Of a stretch of DNA of 42,202 nucleotides, positions 15,887-23,640 are shown piece by piece. A program made the position numbers and the translations under genes. Origin of the DNA: Saccharofermentans sp. GTDB taxonomy: Bacteria; Bacillota; Clostridia; Saccharofermentanales; Saccharofermentanaceae. Numbering within the stretch: the first letter of the stretch is position 1; each line of letters begins with the position of its first letter. The stretch is taken from the NCBI GenBank assembly GCA_024685385.1, contig JAIKVV010000105.1, positions 1 to 42,202 of the forward strand, given 5' to 3'. The notes below the pieces were generated by a model. That model saw nothing but the letters and a program-made list of their open reading frames with translations. It did not search any database and had not been told where the DNA came from.

Positions 15887-17887
15887 ATGCCGCCAAAGAA
15901 AGAATACGGCAATGAGAGCATCTCGATGCTCAAAGGAGAGGAGAGAGTCAGGCTCCGTCCGGCAGTTATTTTCGGCTCGGATAATCTCGAAGGATGTATA
16001 CATTCCTTTTTCGAGATCCTGTCAAATTCAATTGATGAAGCCAGAGAAGGCTATGGCAAACAGATAATCATTACAAGATATAAGGACGGTTCCATCAGGG
16101 TTGAGGACTTCGGAAGAGGTATCCCGCTCGACTATAATCCCATTGAGAAGAGATATAACTGGGAATTAGTCTATTGCGAGCTCTATGCAGGCGGTAAGTA
16201 TAACAACAACGCATCCGGCGATTACGGGTTCTCGTTGGGCCTTAACGGTCTCGGAGCCTGCGCTACGCAGTATGCTTCCGAGTTCTTCGAAGTTACGGTA
16301 TTCCGTGACAAGACCAGATATTCCATGAACTTTGCAAAAGGCAAGCCCGTAACTGACCTTATGGAAGAGCCCTACAGGTTCAAGAGGACAGGTACCATTC
16401 AGTATTGGAAGCCCGATACGGAAGTCTTTACCGAGATAATAATCCCCCTTGATAAGTTTAAGGAGATAATAAAGCGCCAGTCTGTCGTCAATTCCGGCAT
16501 TGAGTTCATCCTTAAGGACGACGAGAGCGGGGAAGAGTTCTCATATCTTTATCCCGAGGGGATCAAGGGGTATTGCGAAGAGATATCTGATATGAGAGGC
16601 TTTACTGATCCTTTCTATTTCTCGGGCGAAGGTCAGGGCAAGGACAGGGAAGACCGTGAAGAATATAAGGTAAAGGCTGAAGTCGTATTCTGCTTTAACA
16701 ATGAGATCAATGACATCGAGTATTTCCATAACTCGAGTTTCCTTGAGTACGGCGGATCCCCCGATAAGGCCGTCAGGAACGCATTCAGGGCTGAATTCGA
16801 TAAGCAGATCAAGCAGCGCGGCAAGTATAAGGCGAACGAATCACCCATATCTTTCCCTGATATAGAAGATTCCCTTATCATCATCACTAATTCGCATTCA
16901 ACACAGACTTCTTACGAGAATCAGACTAAGAAGGCGATCAACAACAAATATATCCAGGATTTCATGACCAATCTCATCAGGGATAATCTTGAAGTCTGGT
17001 TCATCGAGAACAAGGTCTGGGCCGAGAAGGTCATAGATCAGGTCCTCGTAAACAAGCATGCACGTGAAAATGCCGAGAAGACCAGGGTCAATATCAAGAA
17101 GAAACTCATGGGCTCCATCGACATCAATAACAGGATCAAGAAATTTGTTGACTGCAGGAGCCGTGACGTCGATAAGCGTGAGCTTTATATCGTTGAGGGT
17201 GATTCTGCTTTGGGTTCGGTCAAGATGGGCCGTGATGCGGAATTCCAGGCCGTAATGCCCGTCAGAGGAAAGATATTGAACTGTCTTAAGGCTGATTATG
17301 CGACCATCTTCAAGAGTGAGATCATTACCGATCTCCTTAAGGTCTTGGGATGCGGAGTCGAGATATCGGACAAGCATAACAAAGACCTGTCTGCATTTAA
17401 TATCGAGAATCTGAGATGGAATAAGATAATAATCTGTACCGATGCCGATGTTGACGGATTCCAGATAAGGACATTGATACTTGCGATGATCTACAGACTC
17501 ACGCCGACCTTGATCGAGAAGGGCTGCGTTTATATTGCAGAATCGCCTCTTTTCGAGATCACATACAGGCCGAAGGGAAAGAAGGGGCAGGAGAAGGAAG
17601 AGACTCTGTTCGCGTTCAACGAGAAAGAGAAGGCGGACATCCTTTCAAAGTACGATAATTCATGCCTTACGATCCAGAGATCAAAGGGTCTTGGTGAGAA
17701 TGAGCCTGAGATGATGTGGCAGACAACGATGAACCCCAAGACCAGAAGGCTCATCAAGGTCTGTCCCGAGGATGCAAAGAAGACATCCGAGATATTCGAT
17801 CTCCTGTTGGGAGATAATCTTGCAGGAAGGAAGCAGCATATCGAGAATGACGGACATCTTTATCTTGATATGCTCGATATCGGGTGA
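15887..17887 (+). CDS. parE: Type IIA topoisomerase subunit B, ParE-like (divergent)
   Basis: This is the ATPase and TOPRIM subunit of a topoisomerase IV or gyrase-like enzyme that passes one DNA duplex through another. At 666 residues it has ParE/GyrB length. The GHKL ATPase shows the N-box (E43, N47, D50), DFGRGIP (74-80) and the ATP lid LGLNGLGA (117-124); the usual His of GGLHGVGA is Asn. The QTK loop is present (346-348). The TOPRIM domain has EGDSA (437-441) and DADVDG (519-524), but the following residues read FQIRTL instead of SHIRTL. KGLGEN (600-605) is also typical. The start has gagagga nearby. The parC-like gene follows directly. Which role it has (decatenation or supercoiling) cannot be read from sequence. 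Confidence 0.92.
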   Translation: MPPKKEYGNESISMLKGEERVRLRPAVIFGSDNLEGCIHSFFEILSNSIDEAREGYGKQIIITRYKDGSIRVEDFGRGIPLDYNPIEKRYNWELVYCELYAGGKYNNNASGDYGFSLGLNGLGACATQYASEFFEVTVFRDKTRYSMNFAKGKPVTDLMEEPYRFKRTGTIQYWKPDTEVFTEIIIPLDKFKEIIKRQSVVNSGIEFILKDDESGEEFSYLYPEGIKGYCEEISDMRGFTDPFYFSGEGQGKDREDREEYKVKAEVVFCFNNEINDIEYFHNSSFLEYGGSPDKAVRNAFRAEFDKQIKQRGKYKANESPISFPDIEDSLIIITNSHSTQTSYENQTKKAINNKYIQDFMTNLIRDNLEVWFIENKVWAEKVIDQVLVNKHARENAEKTRVNIKKKLMGSIDINNRIKKFVDCRSRDVDKRELYIVEGDSALGSVKMGRDAEFQAVMPVRGKILNCLKADYATIFKSEIITDLLKVLGCGVEISDKHNKDLSAFNIENLRWNKIIICTDADVDGFQIRTLILAMIYRLTPTLIEKGCVYIAESPLFEITYRPKGKKGQEKEETLFAFNEKEKADILSKYDNSCLTIQRSKGLGENEPEMMWQTTMNPKTRRLIKVCPEDAKKTSEIFDLLLGDNLAGRKQHIENDGHLYLDMLDIG

Positions 17888-17892
17888 TCGAC

Positions 17893-20163
17893 ATGGCAGC
17901 CAGAAGAAAGAAAGACAATAACGAAGATATGAACAAGGATTCTCTGAAGGCTCAGCTGACTGATGTCAATGCCAAGGATATGCCTGCATCTGACATGAAC
18001 ATCACTGACCTTTTGGAAGAGAACTACATGCCTTACGCCATGAGCGTTATCGTATCCCGTGCGATCCCTGAGATAGACGGTTTTAAGCCTTCCCACAGGA
18101 AACTCCTTTATACGATGTATAAGATGGGGCTTCTTTCCGGGAACAGGACCAAGTCCGCCAATGTCGTAGGCCAGACGATGAAATTAAATCCGCACGGTGA
18201 TATGGCAATTTACGAGACCATGGTCAGGATGACGCGGGGCAATGCAGCGCTCCTTCATCCTTATGTCGATTCCAAGGGTAACTTCGGTAAACAGTATTCC
18301 AGGGACATGCAGTTCGCTGCTCCCCGTTATACCGAGGTAAGGCTCGAAAAGATATGTGAGGAGATCTTCCGCGGCATAGACAAGGATGCCGTTGACATGG
18401 TCGATAACTACGACGGAACGATGAAGGAACCTCAGCTCCTGCCGGCATCGTTTCCTACAGTCCTCGTCAACTCCAATCAGGGCATCGCTGTCGGAATGGC
18501 TTCCAACATCTGTTCTTTCAACCTTAAGGAAGTTTGTGAAGCAACTGAAGCCTATCTTAAGGACAGGAACTGTGACCTTTTGGAATATATGCCCGCTCCT
18601 GACTTTTCGGGCGGCGGTTATATCCTTTACGATAAGGATGCCATGAGAAGCATCTATGAGACGGGGAGAGGTTCCGTAAGCTTAAGGTGCAAATATCATG
18701 TTGATAAGAAGAATAACCTGATCGAGATAACCGAGATCCCTTATTCGACATCTTCAGAGATCATCATCGATAACATCGCGGATCTTGTTAAGGCCGGCAA
18801 GGCCAAGGAGATAGCCGATATCAGAGATGAGACCGATCTTGACGGACTTAAGATCACGATCGACTGCAAGAGGGGAACGGACCATGAAGCACTCATGAAT
18901 AAGCTCTTCAGGTTTACAAAACTTCAGGATACCTTCTCCTGCAATTTCAATATCCTCATCAACGGATCGCCCAGGGTTTTGGGTGTCGGTCAGATCATCG
19001 ATGAATGGCTCAACTGGAGAAGGGGCTGCATCAGCAGGGAGTATGCCTTCAATCTCGACAAGATGAAGAAGAGACTGCATCTCCTGGACGGTCTTGCCGC
19101 TATCCTTCTTGACATCGATAAGGCCATAAGGATCATAAGACAGACTGAATTGGAAGAAGATGTTATTCCCAACTTGATGAAGGGTTTTGACATCGATAAG
19201 GATCAAGCTGAATATGTTGCCGAGATAAAGCTCCGTAACATAAACAAACAGTATATCCTTAACAGGATCTCCGACAGGGAGAAACTGATCGAAGACATCA
19301 AGGACACCGAAGACATCCTTTCAAGTCCCAGAAGGATCAATACCCTCATCTGCAAGGGTCTTCGCGATGTTGCCGCAAAGTACGGCCAGGAAAGGAAGAC
19401 ACAGCTCATCATGGCAGAAGAAACGCCTGCATATGTGCCTGTTGTCGAGATCCCTGATTACAAGCTCCACCTTATGCTTACAAGGCACGGCTATTTAAAG
19501 AAGCATACGATGCAGTCCTTAAGGAGCGCGGGCGAACTTAAAACCAAGGACGATGACGAGATCTTCATGGGCTTTGAGACGACCAACAAGAGTGATCTTT
19601 TGTTCTTCACTGATAAGTGCAATGTCTATAAATCCCATGTTTACGATTTTGCAGACACAAAGCCGGGCGAACTCGGTCACTATATTGCATCTTCTCTTGA
19701 CATGGACGACGATGAACATGTCCTTTTCATGGTTGCTACGACCGATTATAAGGGTGAGATGTTCATTGCCTTTAAGAACGGCAAGGCGGCAAGATTCCCC
19801 TTGTCGGTTTATGAGACGAAGCAGAACAGAAAGAAACTCCTGAAAGGCTATTCGGATCTTGCTCCTGCCGTTTCATTCCTTTATTTCTGCGAAGATGAGC
19901 ACCCGGATCTTATAGCGATGAATTCGCTTGATAAGGCAGCCGTCTTTGCCCAGGATATAATCCCTCTTAAATCGACCAGGACGACGCAGGGAGTTCAGCT
20001 CCTGGTATCCAAGAAGGGTTCGACATTGAAGAGCGTGACAAGACTTTCGGATGTTAATGTCAGCAATCCTGAATACTACAGGATCCGCAAGATCCCTGCG
20101 ATCGGATACTTTATCAAAGAGAACCTTATTACGACAAAACAGATTGGAATCGAGGAGATCTGA
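17893..20163 (+). CDS. parC: Type IIA topoisomerase subunit A, ParC-like (divergent)
   Basis: This is the DNA cleavage subunit partnering the gene just upstream. The active-site Tyr is in AAPRYTE (about residue 146). The winged-helix core, the long coiled-coil arm and a beta-pinwheel-like C-terminal domain (from about 520) follow. The GyrA box QRRGGRG is absent, which favours a topoisomerase IV role. At the quinolone site the usual GDS-A-x-Y-D/E reads GDMAIYE, so the key Ser is Met. The ATG at 17893 has gggtga five bases upstream; a GTG at 17884 overlapping the parE stop is the alternative. It is translationally close to both neighbours. Confidence 0.92.
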   Translation: MAARRKKDNNEDMNKDSLKAQLTDVNAKDMPASDMNITDLLEENYMPYAMSVIVSRAIPEIDGFKPSHRKLLYTMYKMGLLSGNRTKSANVVGQTMKLNPHGDMAIYETMVRMTRGNAALLHPYVDSKGNFGKQYSRDMQFAAPRYTEVRLEKICEEIFRGIDKDAVDMVDNYDGTMKEPQLLPASFPTVLVNSNQGIAVGMASNICSFNLKEVCEATEAYLKDRNCDLLEYMPAPDFSGGGYILYDKDAMRSIYETGRGSVSLRCKYHVDKKNNLIEITEIPYSTSSEIIIDNIADLVKAGKAKEIADIRDETDLDGLKITIDCKRGTDHEALMNKLFRFTKLQDTFSCNFNILINGSPRVLGVGQIIDEWLNWRRGCISREYAFNLDKMKKRLHLLDGLAAILLDIDKAIRIIRQTELEEDVIPNLMKGFDIDKDQAEYVAEIKLRNINKQYILNRISDREKLIEDIKDTEDILSSPRRINTLICKGLRDVAAKYGQERKTQLIMAEETPAYVPVVEIPDYKLHLMLTRHGYLKKHTMQSLRSAGELKTKDDDEIFMGFETTNKSDLLFFTDKCNVYKSHVYDFADTKPGELGHYIASSLDMDDDEHVLFMVATTDYKGEMFIAFKNGKAARFPLSVYETKQNRKKLLKGYSDLAPAVSFLYFCEDEHPDLIAMNSLDKAAVFAQDIIPLKSTRTTQGVQLLVSKKGSTLKSVTRLSDVNVSNPEYYRIRKIPAIGYFIKENLITTKQIGIEEI

Positions 20164-22032
20164 TTGAACTTACGCGATGGCTCAGGACATGCTGTATCTG
20201 ACAAAGGCTATTATATAGCCGCAGCTGTCTGCGCTTTTGTGATGATCGCAGTCGGCATCTGTTTTTATGTAATAACCACCAGACAGGAAGAGCGTGAGAG
20301 CACGATCGATGAATTCAAGGCATGTATGGCATCCGGAGACTATTCCCGCGCCATCGAGATCTATAGATCAGTTCAGGATGACGTAATCTCCAAATCTCCG
20401 GAAGAAGCTGCCAATGCTGAATATGAGCTCAATATGCTCGAACAGATGGAGACCATAGTCGGTGAGCGTGTCGAGAAGATCTGCAGCAGCATCCGTTATG
20501 AGAGATATGTTCCGTCTTCAAGTGACGTCGAATTCCTTGAACAGATGCAGGAGATAACATCTTCATTGGTATCCGCCAAGTTCAATGAGCTTTGTGAGGA
20601 ATTCCTTTTGGGCACGATCGAAAAGCCTGACATCATCTTTGTCTTCGATCAGCTTTCCCCGATCAGCAACTACTCGGCAACTGCAGGTCCTTTGCTCAGA
20701 GAGATCGATTATATCGAGACCGCAAAGGGCGATGTTAGAAATGCCGAAGAAGCATTTGCAGGCAAGGATTATATATCAGCCGTTAAGTCCTACAGGAAGG
20801 TCTTAAATTCATATGAAGGTTTTGTCCATTCCTATTCCGACAAGAGGATAAGCGAGATAAAGGAAGTAATGTATGAGCCTTTGATCGGCGAATGTGAGCA
20901 TATGCTCGAAAAGTACAAATATTATTCAGCAGAGAAGGTCCTTTCTGACATGGCTGAGATCTTCCCGGAGGACGATATCATCAATAATGCTCTTCTGGAA
21001 GCTACATCCAATACCGTTGAGACGACTGAATATAAGGGCAAGATCCCCGTTCTTTGCGTAAGGAACCTTATCTGTGATACCGATACCGCATTTAAGAGAC
21101 CGCAGTCAGGATCTGATAATGATTACTACATAACTGTTAATGAGTTCAGCGCGATATTGGAAGAACTCTATGCGAATGATTACATTTTGGTCGATCCTCT
21201 TACATATGCAGGCATGGAGAACGAGACTTACATGGTCGAACGCCCTTTGACCATTCCCGTAGGCAAAAAGCCTGTCATCATCATGATAGATAATCTTACT
21301 TACGGACTTGCTACGGTAGGCGACGGCGTATGCAATAAACTGACACTGAACGATAAGGGCGAGATATTAAGCGAATATACGACAGCTGACGGTGAAGTCA
21401 GATCCGGCAGGGAGTATGAAGCGATAGGCATTCTTGATGCTTTTGTATCGAGACATCCTGATTTTTCCTTTGACGGCGTCAAGGGCACCATAGCTGTGTC
21501 CGGGTTTGAATCAGTCTTCGGCTATGTCGTAAGCCGCAATCAGGCAGATTACAGGCAGAAGGCTTCTGAGTCCATGGGCCTTGATCCGGTTAGTTATACT
21601 GACGATGAGATCAGTTCCAACTGCAAGACCGTCAGCAACATTGCCGCTGCACTCAAGGATAACGGCTGGCAGTTTGCGTCCAATACTTATGCCTTCTTTA
21701 ACAGCGCGAAAAACGAAAAGATCGATTCGATCAAGAAAGATACAAAACTCTGGCTTGATGAGATCGGTGTCCTTCTTGGTGAAGTTCACATGATATCCTA
21801 TCCCAACGGAAATTATATCCCGGGATCCGATGAGAGAGCCGAATACTTAAAGTCCAAGGGTTTCAGGGTCTATTTCGGAACCGGAACGGAACCCTATACG
21901 ACATACGGATATAATTATCTTTATTATGACAGGATCATGGTCAGTTCCTGGACTTTGTCTAAATATAATTTCAAAGCTTTTTTCGATAAGAGCAAGATAA
22001 TGGATCCTGCAAGGAAACAGGACGCTCAGTGA
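20164..22032 (+). CDS. Membrane-anchored NodB-like (polysaccharide deacetylase family) protein
   Basis: The 622-residue protein starts with TTG directly after the parC stop; gaggag (20152-20157) at six bases supports this start. One transmembrane segment (16-38) puts the rest outside. Residues 40-290 are helical, resembling TPR-like repeats (for example SGDYSRAIEIYRSV and GKDYISAVKSYRKVL). The C-terminal 300 residues resemble the polysaccharide deacetylase fold: KPVIIMIDNLTYG in place of the usual TFDDG, and HMISYPNGNY late in the domain. The metal-binding Asp-His-His set is not obvious, so activity on peptidoglycan or other glycans is uncertain. Its place in a topoisomerase operon is unusual. 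Confidence 0.78.
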   Translation: MNLRDGSGHAVSDKGYYIAAAVCAFVMIAVGICFYVITTRQEERESTIDEFKACMASGDYSRAIEIYRSVQDDVISKSPEEAANAEYELNMLEQMETIVGERVEKICSSIRYERYVPSSSDVEFLEQMQEITSSLVSAKFNELCEEFLLGTIEKPDIIFVFDQLSPISNYSATAGPLLREIDYIETAKGDVRNAEEAFAGKDYISAVKSYRKVLNSYEGFVHSYSDKRISEIKEVMYEPLIGECEHMLEKYKYYSAEKVLSDMAEIFPEDDIINNALLEATSNTVETTEYKGKIPVLCVRNLICDTDTAFKRPQSGSDNDYYITVNEFSAILEELYANDYILVDPLTYAGMENETYMVERPLTIPVGKKPVIIMIDNLTYGLATVGDGVCNKLTLNDKGEILSEYTTADGEVRSGREYEAIGILDAFVSRHPDFSFDGVKGTIAVSGFESVFGYVVSRNQADYRQKASESMGLDPVSYTDDEISSNCKTVSNIAAALKDNGWQFASNTYAFFNSAKNEKIDSIKKDTKLWLDEIGVLLGEVHMISYPNGNYIPGSDERAEYLKSKGFRVYFGTGTEPYTTYGYNYLYYDRIMVSSWTLSKYNFKAFFDKSKIMDPARKQDAQ

Positions 22033-22140
22033 TGGAATGTTAATTTTATGTTTCAATCAGCCGAAAGCGTCAAATAAATGTCTCTTATGATAAAATTATA
22101 AAAGTAACAAATTATATATGACTAAGAGGAGACTTGTATT

Positions 22141-22587
22141 ATGGCTAAGCCTGACAGACTTACTGAATATGCTGCAGTAGACGATATTATCTGGCAAGAC
22201 CGAAAGAGATATCTTGGATTGCCTTTGTCTTTCACGGTCTATAGATTTGATGCAAACAGATTTTATGAGAAGAAAGGCTTCTTCAATACCAAGGAGGAAG
22301 AGATCCTTCTTTACCGTGTCCTCGATGTCAGCCTTAAGAGATCTCTCTGGCAGAAGATCTTCGGCGTCGGAACCATCGTGCTTTCTACTGCCGATCAGTC
22401 TACGCCCATCCTTGAGGTCAAGAATATAAAGAATTCTGACAGAGTCAGAAGAGCTCTTTCCAATATCGTCGAGAAAGAACGTGACGAGAAGAGAGTTCTG
22501 GGTAAAGAGATGTTCGGCGCATCCGGCGCATTTGATGTGCTTGACGGTCATGACATGGACCATATGATCGATCATCCCGGCTTTTGA
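22141..22587 (+). CDS. PH-domain (bPH/DUF304-like) protein
   Basis: This 148-residue protein has a bacterial PH-like core: the KRYLGLPLSFTVYRF strand region, then EEEILLYRVLDVSLKRSLWQKIFGVGTIVL and STPILEVKNIKNSDRVRRALS, as in bPH_2 proteins. Unlike many relatives it has no transmembrane segment. The C-terminal tail is charged and ends in DMDHMIDHPGF. Function is unknown; such domains often bind lipids or partner proteins. It has agagga upstream and lies 18 bases before the sirtuin gene. Confidence 0.85.
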   Translation: MAKPDRLTEYAAVDDIIWQDRKRYLGLPLSFTVYRFDANRFYEKKGFFNTKEEEILLYRVLDVSLKRSLWQKIFGVGTIVLSTADQSTPILEVKNIKNSDRVRRALSNIVEKERDEKRVLGKEMFGASGAFDVLDGHDMDHMIDHPGF

Positions 22588-22605
22588 TATAAGGAGATTC
22601 ATTAA

Positions 22606-23640
22606 GTGGAAACTCGTATCGACAGGCTCGGAAGCGTAAGGGACGGAAAGATCCAGCAACTCAAAGAACTCATAGCAGAATCCGAGAATATCGTGTTCCT
22701 TGGAGGAGCAGGTGTGTCCACTGAGAGCGGTATCCCTGATTTCCGCAGCGGTACGGGAATATATAATCAGGATTCCGGAGTTACCTACAGACCTATCGAC
22801 ATAATCGCTCATGATTTCTTCATGGAAAACCCTGATGTTTTCTTTGATTTCTACAAGCGCAAGCTTATTTATCCCGATGCCAAGCCCAACAAAGCCCATA
22901 AGGCTCTTGTAAGGCTGGAGAAACAGGGCAAGCTTAAGGCCATAATCACTCAGAACATCGATAATCTCCATCAGGAAGCCGGCAGCAAGTGCGTTATAGA
23001 ACTTCATGGTTCCGTTTTCCGCAACTACTGCATGGACTGCGGTAAAAAATTCGATATCGAATATATAGCTTCGCAGGAAGGAATTCCCAGATGTGATAAG
23101 TGCGGCGGCATAGTTCGTCCCGATATAGTTCTCTACGAGGAAAATCTTGAGCACGAGAATGTTGATGCCGCGATCAAAGCCTGCAAGAAATGTGATCTTT
23201 TCATAATCGCGGGCACATCCCTTACTGTTTATCCTGCAGCAACATTTGCTCAATTCCTCAAGCATGACAGGATAGTTATCATAAACAAGAGTTCCACTTA
23301 TATGGATCTTAAGGCGATGCTCTGCATACATGACAGCGTCGGCAAAGTCCTTGATGAAGCAGTTCCCAAGAGAGTGTCCAAGAAGGCTGCATCTTCTTCC
23401 AGGACTTCTTCCAGGAAGGCAACGGCTGTTAAGAAGGCTTCCTCAGCTTCTGCGAAAGCAAAGACATCTGCAGCCAAGACAGCCAAGACTTCCAAGGCGG
23501 CAGTAAAGCCGTCTTCGAAAACAACGGAGAAGACAACATCCAAAGCTAAATCTTCCAAGGCAACTGCTTCGAAAGCTCAACCCAAGGCATCATCTTCCGC
23601 AAAGACCTCTAAAGGAAAGAAGCAGGGCTCTTCCAAGTGA
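22606..23640 (+). CDS. Sirtuin (NAD-dependent protein deacylase) with histone-H1-like tail
   Basis: Sir2 enzymes remove acetyl groups from lysines using NAD. The GTG start is supported by aaggag nine bases upstream. The catalytic core (about 10-252) has GAGVSTESGIPDFR (34-47), TQNIDNLH (115-122), the catalytic His134 in ELHGS, and a zinc site C142, C145, C163, C166. Residues 254-344 are very unusual: 24 Lys, otherwise mostly Ala, Ser and Thr, no aromatic residue and a single acidic one, like a bacterial histone-H1 (AKKA-type) tail. The tail might bind DNA or be the enzyme's own acetylation substrate; both are inference. A GTGA overlap couples it to the MutS-like gene. Confidence 0.93.
   Translation: METRIDRLGSVRDGKIQQLKELIAESENIVFLGGAGVSTESGIPDFRSGTGIYNQDSGVTYRPIDIIAHDFFMENPDVFFDFYKRKLIYPDAKPNKAHKALVRLEKQGKLKAIITQNIDNLHQEAGSKCVIELHGSVFRNYCMDCGKKFDIEYIASQEGIPRCDKCGGIVRPDIVLYEENLEHENVDAAIKACKKCDLFIIAGTSLTVYPAATFAQFLKHDRIVIINKSSTYMDLKAMLCIHDSVGKVLDEAVPKRVSKKAASSSRTSSRKATAVKKASSASAKAKTSAAKTAKTSKAAVKPSSKTTEKTTSKAKSSKATASKAQPKASSSAKTSKGKKQGSSK

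Noticed and set aside
22096..23331. 411-residue reading frame on the - strand opposite the PH and sirtuin genes
   Set aside because: It crosses two well supported genes and their junction; composition is that of a shadow frame.
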